Numbered from the stretch's first letter, positions 23,001-33,976 are shown. The stretch: DNA of 64,000 nucleotides from Diaporthe sp. PMI_573 (GCA_021399435.1 JAJTUP010000039.1:62001-126000); one strand, 5' to 3'. Notes: a model not told the origin generated them from the sequence alone. Translations and numbers: made by a program.

Positions 23001-24664
23001 GGCACCCTAACTCCCCCTGTTTGGTCAAAAGGCTCGCTGGCCTTGGGTGTGACATGGAGCCTGAGACATATCTGAACTTGTACGACGATGAGGAAGTTCA
23101 GGCCGAGCCAGCAAATCCTCTACTTTGGTCTGTCTGTTGGGCCGAGAATCGGATTTCCTCAGAAACGATAGAGGCACTAATTGAGACCGGAGCCAACGTG
23201 AACTACACTTCCGAGATCTCAGGCGCTACGCCCCTCATTCTCGCCGCCAAATACAACCGTGGCGATGTTGTCCCCAAGCTGGTCGAGAGAAAAGCCCGAG
23301 TCTCGATAAAAGATCGATTCGACAGATCAGCCCTATTTTATGCATCCCGTGTGGGCAACGTGGATGCCATTAAAGCGCTGGTCAAGGCCAAATCTCGGGT
23401 CGACGACGGAAGCCTGCATGAGGCCGCCCGTAATCTGCATTGCGACGCAGTTCAACTACTAATAAAAGCAGGACACAGCGCCAACTATCCAAGTAGCGAC
23501 AAATATCACGATGGACGGGACGCTCTGCAGGAACTGGCTTTGTTCGCGCGGCCTACCAAGTCCCAGGCAGGCCAGCTTGAAGACACGATCAAGGCGCTCG
23601 CGAGTGGCAAAGATAAAGAAGATCAAATCGAACTTCTGCGGGACTCGGAGACTTCTGGCCAGAAAAACGCAATTTTCCTTGCGTTGGACAACCAGAATGA
23701 CGGCTGCCTTTTGGTGTGCAGAGCTCTCCTGGATATCGTGATGTGGAAGGTTGTGAACAAGGAGGCCAACACCATCTGCGTGCCGGACCCTGAAACTGGG
23801 GCAAAGCAATATGTGTCTCCAACCATGTACATCCGACTTGGTCTGTCTTATGGCCAGGAGAAGTACAAGGACGGTCACTTGGAGTTGCTATACCGCGCGC
23901 GATGCCCGGACCGTTTCTATGCCGAGCAAGGGCGGGAGCAGCCACCAGATGTCGTAGGCATGCCGGAAAAAATTGCAAAAGCCGAGCTTCAACGCAAGGA
24001 ACAGGAGCAGAAGCTGATCCAAGAGGAGGAGAAGCATCAGAGGAACCTTATCCGCAAGGAGCACGAGGCGGCGATGCAACGCGAGATGGAGCGGCTTCAT
24101 CACGAAGAAAAGCTCCTGCATCAGCGCGAGATGGAAGAGCAAAAGCGACAGCAGGCTGAGTTCACTCATATGCAGAAGCGGATGCACACAGCAGACAGCC
24201 ACGGACAGAAGCTTGAGATGCAAGCTCAGATTGCCCAGTCTCAACAGCGATGGGCCATGGAGAAGGCCAAATTCGAAGAGACCAAGAAGCTGAGGATGAA
24301 CGCCCTGTCAGAGAGTAAGATGCAGCGAGAACAGGCACTGAAGATCAGCTTCGAAAAGAGCATTTCGGCCCAGAAGGAGGCGAGGCAGCGCAGGCAAAAC
24401 ATGCTTGCTCAGCAGGCGGCCAAGAGAAAGTTGGTGGAGGCAAAGAAGATGCAATCCCTGAAGACTTCAGGAGAAAAGCAGAAGCTGGCGTTCAAGAAAA
24501 GGCAGAACGACCAGATGAAAGGATTGATGAGGGCACAGATTGCGAACAAGCGACAGGGCCACGATTTGCAGATGGAGAAAGTCCATGCTGATCAGCAGAC
24601 GCTCAGGATGAAGGCGGCCATAAAATATTTCGACGAGAAGAACAGAAAGAGAATTGGGGTGTAA
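20069..24664 (+). CDS. Ankyrin-repeat protein with C-terminal coiled coil
   Basis: Single-exon gene of 1531 aa. Residues 1-130 are Ser/Pro-rich and disordered. Many degenerate ankyrin-type helix pairs follow to about residue 1180, for example AEIVATLLQHADFSS, DVLDLLIQRRP, IKMLLEAGAHGPPVDEAL and the best-preserved ATPLILAAKYNRGDVVPKLV near residue 1055. Residues 1290-1530 are highly charged Glu/Lys/Gln/Arg helix with almost no prolines (EQEQKLIQEEEKHQRN), typical of a long coiled coil. Divergent fungal ankyrin proteins of this size are usually intracellular scaffolds. No catalytic domain, signal peptide or membrane segment is seen. Its stop is 186 nt from that of the next, convergent gene. An in-frame start before 20069 is not evident. 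Confidence 0.88.
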   Translation: MDSHSFRSNLHSSPSILSLNGSRLSQSPTLSPPSTGRMSCVSSFSSPGLATKTPTFSSSRVSSMSSATENALGFDTPKVLSPPCSPRGISAPSSPRKFAPTENDKATAIRLMMQERQKQGKTHSKPFSAKESSPVLTDIVSGRLDRQQGVTAGVVEVLLSDHGASMSVAKRRSSSLFKKVAGIDQTEILHTTDLLSQAVQHCDAEIVATLLQHADFSSRSKCLPVAMRTNDPVKVQFVMAAGANAAPLCEEFQKIVRSGSFEMLHAVVAISKTRGPCQSCLNLALLHAVNQGCLRRTQSLVYNGADVTSHGCGALLSAVQNDRADLVKVLTTEVPNTSPKASPGNLDNAVELSYQRIEGHQGGDAHYHVLELCLAAGASGKGTSQTLTKAIRHGQSDILEIFARQNVPVFEDEEAGMAIVHAAIATERPELVKAILSMPRGPSRTQKTEGITRALGLQNQPAGLAIAGILLQSGLRGDVAVSEVLVSSIRVLCTCSAQTPVPMEAYRNFYGFVKVFLDQGAADVDHHGGEPLQLAAGSGLIDVLDLLIQRRPSVASLSKAVTRAVGVQDPRTRYATIKMLLEAGAHGPPVDEALTQSARLGQDHVNLTCMILSYSSVDAACGRPLVSAVRSGCFDQVKALVELGKPSNATITTAWVEVQTVADADFQMMVYQLFLQSGRVDQSLCDKGLVGAAALGHTGKTLCELMLKHGGSPARLGGQAIAVAAKHFFVETVEMLSFYVNSPEIFTAAFSALTESPCWLMSDGLSIATLLLQKGASGEVVESAFFQAARHHSLDAVELLRDHVGTQAFGLALVAAASDPTKWPSASDDVLGLVELLLDSGASSEHASDVLLDTVETEGASDKVVEAVVETLMTIGDGHADVNHHNGEVLKIAIRRGKPALLDQILDFAGVSGSFASRDAMTQAFAETITTDQLKDDNIILEVLNVLVKERNGAPLPDVRALVPSWGNWAPIFCCIARHPNSPCLVKRLAGLGCDMEPETYLNLYDDEEVQAEPANPLLWSVCWAENRISSETIEALIETGANVNYTSEISGATPLILAAKYNRGDVVPKLVERKARVSIKDRFDRSALFYASRVGNVDAIKALVKAKSRVDDGSLHEAARNLHCDAVQLLIKAGHSANYPSSDKYHDGRDALQELALFARPTKSQAGQLEDTIKALASGKDKEDQIELLRDSETSGQKNAIFLALDNQNDGCLLVCRALLDIVMWKVVNKEANTICVPDPETGAKQYVSPTMYIRLGLSYGQEKYKDGHLELLYRARCPDRFYAEQGREQPPDVVGMPEKIAKAELQRKEQEQKLIQEEEKHQRNLIRKEHEAAMQREMERLHHEEKLLHQREMEEQKRQQAEFTHMQKRMHTADSHGQKLEMQAQIAQSQQRWAMEKAKFEETKKLRMNALSESKMQREQALKISFEKSISAQKEARQRRQNMLAQQAAKRKLVEAKKMQSLKTSGEKQKLAFKKRQNDQMKGLMRAQIANKRQGHDLQMEKVHADQQTLRMKAAIKYFDEKNRKRIGV

Positions 24665-24850
24665 CTAGAGTGGCCATATGAGTTATGGTAAGCCACTTTG
24701 TATTGAAGGCAATGAGCCACAGCGTAATCGTAATTAAATGAAGCCAATGTATTCGGATCAAGTTGTTGCTAAAGTTCGATTCTTTCGACATCTAATTTTC
24801 GCCCGTGGTCTTCATCAGGATTCCAGCATGTCTCCCGCCATTCAGAAGAC

Positions 24851-25834
24851 CTAAAGCTGAGGCCGAAAGTATACAAAATAGTAGTAGAGCTCACGGACGG
24901 CGAAGAAGAGATACAAGGCAGGGAAAAACACACAACTCATGATCGTCAGGCAGACGGTCATTCCGACAAAGCGGGACGAGTATCGAATATAAGTTGAGTC
25001 CATGGGGTGGGCAGCAATGTCCACCTGCATGGCCGATAAGACCACTGTCAAAGCGCCGAAGACAAAGAGGCAGGGTGCAAGATACCGGGCAAAGTAGGCG
25101 GCGTAGTCGTAGTGCACGGGCAGGTACTCCCACTCCCGGAATGTGAGAAAGCACCACAGGTTGAGACGGATCAATCCAATCTCGCCATAGTGATAGCGCG
25201 GCGACACGAGCGAGTCGCTGTATAGAGGAACCGCGTCGACCAGAAGCGCTTCTCCGCTGTTACGCGACTTGCGGGCGGCAATCTCGACGCGCTCGGAGGA
25301 TACCTTGAAGGGATACTTGAGCTGGTTGATAAAGCGACACCAGGCGTCCCACTTCAGGTTGATGGAGGGAGGGATGAGCTTTTCCTTCTTGGCGATGTAC
25401 AGGTCGGACTCGTGCTGTATGAGGCTCGCATAAGTCCGAAGGAAGCCGTGGGCCTCCCCTGCCAGGTCGCCGACACCCTGTCGCGGGTGAACGAGCTGAC
25501 TCTCGTAGAACGAGGAGCTCAGCAGCCACAGCGGTAGAGGCTTGATTAGGATTCGGCCCGGGTATGTGACAAGATGCAGGTCGGCCTGCTCGGTGATGAT
25601 AATCTTGCGGCCCTTGAGCGCTTGGTGGTGCAATGGGCTGATGTTGCGCGGCTTGGACGTCAAGAATAGGATGGAGTACACATCCCTCAGCCGCTCCGTA
25701 GACAACTCCAATTGCAGGAATCGAGACACGGAGGCTGAGTTGGATAGCTTGAGATAGGGGTGCCCTGGGACTGTCTCCAAATGGTCCTCGGTGACCAGCT
25801 GATCCTCCCTGATGAACGGAACAGGCGGGGCCAT
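24851..25834 (-). CDS. DUF6601-like membrane protein
   Basis: Starting at the ATG at 25834 it encodes 327 aa; the frame stays open upstream to 25867 but without ATG. The middle region DLYIAKKEKLIPPSINLKWDAW and the RYHYGEIGLIRLN motif match what I recall of the fungal DUF6601 family, whose function is unknown. Two strong hydrophobic segments near the C-terminus (around YLAPCLFVFGALTVVLSAM and VGMTVCLTIMSCVFFPALYL) predict a membrane anchor with a long cytosolic N-terminal part. The protein ends shortly after an aromatic-rich stretch (ELYYYFVYF). It lies between the ankyrin protein and the NLR. The family assignment is from memory of motifs; membrane topology is from composition. Confidence 0.78.
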   Translation of the reverse strand: MAPPVPFIREDQLVTEDHLETVPGHPYLKLSNSASVSRFLQLELSTERLRDVYSILFLTSKPRNISPLHHQALKGRKIIITEQADLHLVTYPGRILIKPLPLWLLSSSFYESQLVHPRQGVGDLAGEAHGFLRTYASLIQHESDLYIAKKEKLIPPSINLKWDAWCRFINQLKYPFKVSSERVEIAARKSRNSGEALLVDAVPLYSDSLVSPRYHYGEIGLIRLNLWCFLTFREWEYLPVHYDYAAYFARYLAPCLFVFGALTVVLSAMQVDIAAHPMDSTYIRYSSRFVGMTVCLTIMSCVFFPALYLFFAVRELYYYFVYFRPQL

Positions 25835-27225
25835 TCCTTCCCGTACCAGGACCAAGTCGATAATCAACTTTTAGAAGCACGAAGTTTTGCCAGAGGATGA
25901 GTAATGATGATTTTCAGCCGTTGTCAGTGTCTGGAAGACATGAAGCTGCGTGAATCACGGTCAAAACCCAGCAAAACAGCGTTACAGTCATGTTGAAATA
26001 CTGGAAAAGAGGATCACATTCCCAGGAGGGGGGAAATCACCGATCCTTGGTTTGTGGGACAATTTGTCAGGCTTCATGGTCTGAATTATCGGTCTAGATC
26101 TTGGCATTTTTGATGCCCGAGCTGAATTGGGGACTCTGGAGATATCCAACGTTGCAGCTGGTCATTTGAAGAGTCTGCCTAGGGATGAGGCTCAAAAACC
26201 AATGTTCTGTAGGTACATAAACGGACCATCTTGTACCCAAGGTACCCTACCCCAGCAATGCTACTGGACAGGATGCCTCATGTCAGATGTGATAGGCTCC
26301 CATATTTGCTGGGTACAAGGTCATGCAAGGCGTCAACTGGAACGCATCTATGCAACCAAAATGCCGGCCAACCATGACTTTGATGCATGTCGCTTACTGT
26401 GGTGGAGTGATCTACAGCTCCGTTGCCCAGGTGGTCTGGCATCAAAGGAAGGCTTCCAATCGATAGTTTACCAGGGTTTCTTGAGAGGGGCTGACCCCAG
26501 TGGTCAGCTGGAACAGCTTATATGCAGCCACAAATAACTTTTATGCATGTACATCGATTGTCGTCGTCTGAGTGGTGAACTGCTCCATGGACCCACCACC
26601 ACTGGCAAAGCAAGGCAATTCATCAATTCCGGGGTCAGTTCAGTGACAAATTTCTCTGTCAGCCACGAATGTTGAGCCTCCTGCAAAGCAATAGTCAGCC
26701 ACGTCGTGATTATGGTGTTCCTTCCATGGCCGGAAGGAATCTTTCGAAGGTGGTGGGGAGGAAAAGATCTTGGCAGAGACTAGCATGGCATTACACGCCG
26801 CAGAGAACAAAGCAGGCCTGGCAGACTCCGGGCTGAGCGATTGGAGCCTCAATGTCGGAGTCTCTCTATTGGGAAGCACCGCAAGCATACGTACCTAAGC
26901 ACGTGACAAAAAGAGCCGCATGCGATGGTTGCAAGAAGGCTGATTACTTCAGTTGCTAATTTTGTCCCATCCGCAGTCGAGCAGCTGAAGAGCCGAATTA
27001 GATGTTTTCTGCATGTTTGTCGGTGAAGTAGGCTGTGGACACCTGGTATCAATGTGGGAAAATGACTGCGTTGTTTATATACACAGAAGCCTTCCCAAGA
27101 GCCAAAAGTGGCTCCAGTTATACTATTCTTCAATCTGTGTTTCTATTCTAATTCCTGTCCCAATTAAGTCCTCTTATTTTCTGCAGTGAGGAACATACGA
27201 CTTGACAAAGTCCTCAACCCCCACC
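25835..27225. other. Intergenic region between DUF6601-like gene and NLR gene
   Basis: About 1.4 kb. A 136-codon open frame (26127-26537) has no recognisable content and is treated as chance. A TATATA-like sequence at about 27075-27081 lies about 145 nt before the NLR start and is a candidate core promoter element. Confidence 0.5.
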
Positions 27226-30200
27226 ATGTCAACTCCAATGAACGACCCCAGTGCATCTCAGTCGGCCAAGACCATGGTCGAAGACACCGCTGCGCAAGTG
27301 TCGGGGAAAACAATTCCGGCACTTACTTATCAGCCAATTCCTTCCAAGCACCTAGGCATCAAGATTCGAGTCCAGCCAGAAGATGAGGATGATATCAATA
27401 TAGAGTTTGTAACCATCTATAACCCTTTTGTCTGAATCATATCACTGACCGGAAGTCTGCAATTCTAGCATCTTGGCTGTGCCTGGCATTGGCACCGACC
27501 CTGAGACTACCTGGAGTTACATTGAACGCGACCCCAAGGACAAGTCCAAAATTGCCAAGGAGGTGAACTGGCTAAGCCACAGCACAATGCTTCCTGCAAC
27601 CTTCCCAAATGCACGCATCATGACCTTTGGCTATGACTCCAGATGGTTCGGCGATGCCCCTCCGAAGCAAAGGCTGAGTGGAATCGCGCTCAAAGTTCTG
27701 ACGGAGCTAAGGCGCAAGCGAAAGGTAAGAATTTTGACGGTGAAGGTCGAACGGGAAAGCTTCTGACACTTTGTTCTTAGGATTGTGAGCGCCGCCCCAT
27801 CCTTTTCATTGGCCACTGTTATGGGGGCCTCGTGATGCAGCAGGTATATCTGCAGTCTCAACGACTTCCCAGTGACTATCCCGGCATCTACGACTCCATC
27901 ACAGGCATGATCTTCTTGGGAACTCCGCACTACGGAGCCGACATGTCGCTTGGCCAAATATACGAAACAATTCGAAAGGAGAGCTTGCAGATCGAGGATG
28001 GCCTCTTGAAGACGGTCGAACATGACAATACAGTTCTAGTCGATACTGTTGCTGATTTCACCAGAGAAGTAAAGCTACGAACCGCTGGTCCCGAGATATT
28101 CTGCTTCTTCGAGGAACGGGCGACTCCAATCGGCCGCATAGTAAACCTGAAAGACCACCCCCGAGTCTTCATGGTGAACGAGTCATCGGGCAGTCTACCA
28201 GGCTATGAGAAGTTGGGCCTGACGACAGATCATTTCAATATAAACAAGTTTGAAAGCAACGAGGATAATCACTATGCCTCAGTTGTTGAAGAGCTGCATA
28301 AAATGGGGGAGAAGTCCGAAGGCCTCATGAAACAGAGAAGAGCCGCAACACATGGTACGTTTTCGACGTCAATATTGTCTGTGGGAAAAACACTAATCAT
28401 CGATGCTTCCAAATTCAGACAAAGCATCCGGCAATCCAGCTCGGCAGGCTGACTCAGAAGCTCATAAATCGATTCCAATGCTACCTTTCTCCGTCGCGAG
28501 GGGGTTCGCTCCTCGTAACGGCATACTGGAGAAGATTCAGTCCCACTTTGAGAACTCATCAAAGGTGGTTCTCGTCGGAGCTTGCGGCTCTGGGTAAGCC
28601 TCATGATCCATGAGTTCTTGCAGCCGATCAATATCAGTTCAATAACAATTCCAAACCTTAGGAAAACACACGTTGCAGTTGAATACGCAGATGGTTTTCG
28701 CAAAGATTACCCGGATGCCAAGATATACTGCGTAAATGCTAGCAACGCAGCAGATTTTGAGTTATCATATCATTCCATCAATGACAGACTGAAAGTCAAG
28801 CCTGGGAAAAAAGGTAATGTCATGAGAGCCGTACGAGACTATCTGACTGAGGAAAGCGGCCAATGGCTCATGATCGTCGACGGCCTTGACCAGCACAAGT
28901 CAACCGACGGCGCGGACAAGCAAACAGGTGGTGCAATTGGGCAAGACCTCGATCCGTTGCAGTCAATACTCGACTATATCCCAGACGGGAACCCGTACGG
29001 CAGTCAGGTGCTGGTAACGACTAGGTCGAAATTCATCGCCACCAGGGTGATCAACCACAAGTACATTGTTGAGCTTCCGAAGAGCTTGACGAAAGATGAC
29101 GCCTTACAACTCCTTCTCGCTGGGAGCAAGTCTAAGGCCTCCTCGTCTTCAGCCTTTCAGCCAAAGATTGTGGACGCTCTCCAAGGTTCAGCAGGAGCGC
29201 TGGCATTAGTTCGCGCTTACAAAAGGAATTCCGGATCAGAGTTCTCGTGGAAAGTTCTGTGGGATCTTATCAAGCCCTCGAACAACGATAACACTGGACT
29301 CCCCTCGCGGACGAACGAGCAAATCGGGTCCGCAGTCGGCATTTGGAAGCCGCTGTACGAGCATTTAAAGACGAGTCACGACGGACCTGCGCACCTGCTT
29401 CACATACTTTGTCGGCTGGACGTCCAAAGCATGCCAGCCTTTCTGCTAGACGGGTACTGTGATGACAAATCACAACGAGAGGAGAACAAGAAAGTGTTGA
29501 AAAGTTACGACATGCTGGAGATCTCAGCAAACAAGAGGGATGTGCGCGTCACCCCTATGATACGACTCTTGGCGAACTCGATGATCAGTGACGAGTCTGA
29601 TGACGCCACCTTTCTTGACGAAACTGCCTTGGGACTTGTGTGCGATGCGTTTCCATCGGCTCAGGTGGAAGACAACCTCAGCAATTGGAAGTGCAGGGCG
29701 CTCAAGCCATGTGCGTTTGCAGCATTGCGACTTAAACTTGAGCCAACAGTAGGGCACAACCGAAAAGCCCACCTCCTCTTCAAACTCGCAGCATACGAAA
29801 GGCGTCTTGGTAATCAAGTTAGCGCCGGGAAGCTGCTCCAGCAGTGCTTGGATTTATGCAAAGACGGAGAAAAGAGGTCCGAGGACGACAGGAAATTGGG
29901 AAAACAAGCCAAGAAGCTTCTTGAAGGCATTCAGAAAGACCAACTGAAAGCTCCAAAACGGAAGTCCATAGAGAAGGACGGGTCACAATCGACCAGCCAC
30001 CTCATCGAGCTGCCTGATAAGAATGCTGTCGAGTTGTCAGGTACGAAGGTCATACCAATCAGCCCGGAGTCCAAAGCTGATGAGGTCCGTAGCATGAGCC
30101 ACGCCGTTCTGGGTGCTCATCGCCGTGCAGGCTGCATGGATGAGAACATCAAGCGCCACAAGCAGATTCTAGCCTGGTACCAGGCTAACTTGGGTGCACA

Positions 30201-30783
30201 GCACCAGGACACGGTGCGCCAGCAGTTTAACCTCGCCCTCGAGCTCGACGGCAATGGCGAGCATGCAGAGGCCGAGAAGACGTACCTCGAAGCCATCAAG
30301 GCCATGGAGAGCATATACGGCAGAGGCAGCTCTAATTCAGATGTATGGCGCATGCAGAATGGCTTGGCACGGAAATACGCGGAACAGGGTCGCTTCAAGG
30401 ATGCAGACGCTCTCTGGTCAAAGGTCTTGGAAGGTCAAATGAAGAGTCTCGGTCCTGACCACCCGGACGCCCTGGTGACGAGGATGAACATTGCGCTCGT
30501 GGCACAAGAGCTCCGCCCGGGGGACCGCGAATCACCGGCCGCGGAATTGCAGAGCATCTGCACCACGCAGACCCGTTTGTTGGGAGCCACACATCCCGCC
30601 ACGCTGAGAACAGCTTGCAACCTTGCGCAGAACTTCCGTCTTCGCGGTCGTATCATGGATGCTGAGCCTTTGTTCACACTGTGTTTGGAAGGACAGATGA
30701 CGACCCTCGGGGAGAAACATCCAGACACTATGAGAACGTTGGCCATGCGAAAGGAGCTGGAGAAGATAACAGAAGTATATTGA
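27226..30783 (+). CDS. NLR: SesB-like hydrolase, NB-ARC, TPR
   Basis: Five exons (27226-27404, 27469-27724, 27781-28354, 28419-28593, 28662-30783) join into 1101 aa. Residues 55-310 are a SesB-like alpha/beta hydrolase: DILAVPGIGTDPETTW, TFGYDSRWF, the nucleophile elbow FIGHCYGGLV and GMIFLGTPHYGAD. A likely catalytic His sits in TDHFNINKF (near 295). The elbow nucleophile is Cys158 where the family has Ser. The NB-ARC P-loop VVLVGACGSGKTHVA (near 388) is split by an intron inside the GSGKT codons, and WLMIVDGLDQ (near 463) is Walker B. Residues about 870-1090 are TPRs (AEAEKTYLEAIKAME). This architecture is known in fungal NLRs linked to nonself recognition. The donor of intron 1 (GTTTGT) is weak but restores the DILAVPG block. 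Confidence 0.92.
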
Positions 30784-30922
30784 GGCAGATGAAAATCCTG
30801 ATTTACGCTTGACGCGGAAGAGGTAGCTTGATATCATGGGCACATAATAGAGGAATTGGCCATTCAGCTTTCTTGGCATTATCAATGTTAGGTCTGGTTG
30901 AGGCCATGTAGGCTGAGCTGCA

Positions 30923-31900
30923 CTAATTTGCGTGCGTGTCCTCGCCGGCTGCGATCTTATCCTTGTACTCCGTGAACGTCTCAATACCCTTTGGTACGCC
31001 ATTCCACTGCAGACCCTGCCAAATGTTGGTCAGCCTGCTTGATAATGACTTGACGGGAACTTGGGCGTCATCACCGATGGATGCCACTCACCTGCTCATC
31101 CATGAGGCGGGCACGGATTCCCATAGCCCTCTTCCACGAGGGCAGCTCAACCATACGATGATGCCACGCGCGGACGTGTGGCGCGCCCTCCCACACCTCA
31201 TCCGATGACTGCAGAAGGACGTCATTGAGGCGGTCGTTCCACGGAACGAACGCCATGTCGGCAAAGGTCATCTTGTCGCCGACAAGCCACTGGGCATCGT
31301 CGGGCTTGGCGGCCAGGTGGCCCTCAATGACACTCAGCACGCGCTTGATCTCGTTGGCATAGCGCTCGATGGCGGACGGGAACTTCTCCGGGTGGAGGTG
31401 CTGGAACCAGCCGCACTGGCCGAAGTAAGGGCCCTGTCCGCTCATCTGGAAGTGCAGCCACTGGTTGCAGAGGTGGCGCTCCTGCAGCGTGCTGTACGAG
31501 ATGTGGTGGGCGGGGGTGTCGTACTGTTCGGCCAGGTACTGGTAGATGGCGCCGGACTCCCAGAGCGTCAGGCCTGTGTTCGGGTCCTCGATGGCTGGCA
31601 CCCTGCCGTTGGGGTTGATGTCGGTGAAGGGCTTCTTCTTAATGTCGTCGAAGCGGAACGACTTGATCTCATAGTTGAGGCCAAGCTCCTCGAAGATGAA
31701 GATAGCCTGTGAGGTGTGTCAGAAACTCCTCATCATGTAACTAATAATTCAACATTCAACGCCTCACCTTCCATGGATTAGGACCCGGGGCTGGTGAATA
31801 GGATATCAGCATCTATCATCCAGAGTTGTGTGCCCATTTGGAAAGAACACCTACGGGTAATCCAAACGCGGATGGGCTTGGGAGGATGAGTAGCTGGCAT
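30923..31900 (-). CDS. Glutathione S-transferase, Ure2-like
   Basis: Four exons on the minus strand (31900-31855, 31790-31768, 31706-31092, 31015-30923) encode 258 aa. The N-terminal thioredoxin-like domain is complete only after splicing: VWITPPGPNPWKAIFIFEEL, then KPFTDINPNGRVPAIEDP and LTLWESGAIYQYLAEQYD. NPNGRVPAI and ESGAI are the glutathione-binding elements. The all-helical C-terminal domain contains WLVGDKMTFADMAFVPWNDR, the N-capping box region. The last short exon supplies the conserved GLQWNGVPKGIETF end. No nitrogen-regulating prion-like extension is present. Likely role is glutathione conjugation or oxidative stress defence in the cytosol. Its 3' end is 139 nt from the NLR stop (convergent). 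Confidence 0.95.
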
Positions 31901-32444
31901 CGCTGTTTCGATAATGGGTTCTTTAGCTAGGTTGCTGAGGCTCTTTTGTGTTGCTTGAGCTTCAATGCAAGACCCTAGACAGCTTCCTCGTCCGACTGTT
32001 ACTCAGTGGCTATATGAAGCCGGTGTATTTGTAGTATTAAAGATGAAGAAGCATCCAGTCTAGGAAGCGGGGGAATTTAATACAGGGGCCATGCTCGGAA
32101 ATGCAGGGTCATCGTTGTTGGTTGCTGTTGGCACTCGGAAAGGAATCAAGGATCGTCGTCCATGCGTCAGTCAGCAATTAGCAGCAGAACATGGGCCGAA
32201 GATATGGGATATTAGGCACCTACTTACATGGCATGTCACTTGCGCGCGCTAATCCCGCTATAGTATGACGCTTTATGATATCGCAGCAGTGTTTGTTGGC
32301 TAAGGATGTGACGAACGTTGTTGGATCACTCCATTATGCCGGAATAGGAACGCGGACTGCCAGACTATCTTTTCCACATCAACATCTCTACACCACGCCA
32401 GTGTCTTGCGTTCTCGTTCAACAAGTGCATACCGCTTTTTAATC
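31901..32444. other. Intergenic region upstream of GST
   Basis: 5' flank of the GST gene; no coding sequence recognised. Confidence 0.6.
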
Positions 32445-33976
32445 ATGGATACTTTGCAGCAAGAAATCATCGACAAGATCGCATCCAGCATTTACTATAA
32501 CCAGAGACGCCTTCAAGCTAGTTCCCCTACGATTTCGCCGTCGCCTCCGCCTCTACCTGCGCCTTCGGCTTCGGCTTCAGCTCGAAGCCGCGCAGGATGG
32601 CTTGCGTGAGTTTCTCGAAAATGGCAACTTGCGATTGAGAGGCTGCTATTACTATGTTTAGTAGTAAAGAGCTCCGAACTTGCTGGATTTAATTGCAGTA
32701 AGACCCTCCCTCGTCTATATCATGCCCAATATCTTTGCTGCCTGTGAGCTTAAACCAAGTCAGGCACTTAGAATGTCCATAAGAGCCCAAGCCCTTCTAA
32801 CTCGAGAAGGTCGAAATCCAGTTGTTCGAGCGGAACGTGGTGAATATGTGAAACATTTCGAATTGACCATCATCCTCCCCTCCTATGCCACGGCTGCTGC
32901 CTCTACTATGTCTGAGCGGAACTTCGACCGAAAAGGCAACGATGAGGCGAAGTCTTATATCTTTCACCACTCATTCCTCATCCTAGCATCGTGGAGTCGA
33001 TCCGGGGCTCCTAAATTAGGCATACGTCTCTACGACATATATTCGCCGAGCGACCTCCGTTGACCCTGGGTACCGTTGATCGTTATAGATACTCCTACCT
33101 TGGACTAAAACAACCTGGGCAACTTCGAAGCGTCTCATGAACAAGTGTTTTTTTTTATTCTATGATGTAGCCCCGTCGCCTCTCGATGCGGCGTATTGCT
33201 CTAAAGGTAGAGATTGAGCTATTGGCTACGATGCCGAATGCATGCTGGGCCAAGATAGATCCATCTAGCACTTGCATTGAGTCAAGGTATCCCGTCATCC
33301 AGAGCGACCCCCGAGCCCAGGCCCTTCTGGCACGGGATAACTATTATGATCATCAAGTTCGACTTGGTTAGTCCATCAAAGGATTGGCAATTTCGCGCTC
33401 CTGATGGAATTGATATCGAACGTCCATTTCTTTCCCCCGAATCAGCCTCAGCTTATTGACATCAAGCCAGCGGTGGCTGTGGATGCGGAGCTGCCTCCTG
33501 GTTATGGCTCCATTGAATCCAACGCCATTGAGGACTTTGACATGGGTGTCGACCTCTTGAACTCAGGAGACACGCCTGATTGGGAATTTCGCCTTGTGCC
33601 AGAGGAGCGTCCGCTCATCAAAGCCTGGTTGCGAGCAGTCAGCCAAATACCAGACGTGTCAGAAGCGGTTCTCGCAACAGACCTAGCAATTCCCATAATT
33701 GATCGCACACATGACAAAAGGTACTACTGAAGATTCAGGTATCTCTCGCCATGCCAGTGCTCGAACTGTGGCGTCGTCTTCACTCGGCCAGGAGAGAGGG
33801 CCCGTCGCTGCTTCAGCCGGAAAATGAGGTGCCTATGGCTACGGATCCTAGGCTGGCCACCGGGGGATGCCCTTCTCGGATTACTGATGGGGATCGGAAG
33901 CATAAATCATGACTGTGGTGTTGAGGAGTCGTGTCATGTGCCTGGTGACCGAAATAGAATCCGATGTGATCATTGA
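32445..33976 (+). pseudogene. Decayed F-box-type gene
   Basis: Fragments in different frames resemble, in order, a fungal F-box protein. An F-box-like start (MDTLQQEIIDKIASS) at 32445 breaks down after about 50 codons. At 32680-33063 is a middle block (EYVKHFELTIILPSYA, then LGIRLYDIYSPSD) typical of these proteins, ending in TGA. A degraded stretch lies at about 33180-33370. At 33404-33976 is a C-terminal-like part interrupted by an in-frame TGA at 33728-33730, after which the same frame runs to 33976. No set of introns I tried rejoins all pieces. Stops of the TGA type fit C-to-T change, as repeat-induced point mutation would produce, but that is inference. It could also be an active gene with several introns that I failed to resolve. 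Confidence 0.5.

Noticed and set aside
26127..26537. 136-codon frame between the DUF6601-like gene and the NLR.
   Set aside because: No domain or repeats, and composition unlike neighbouring genes; treated as chance.
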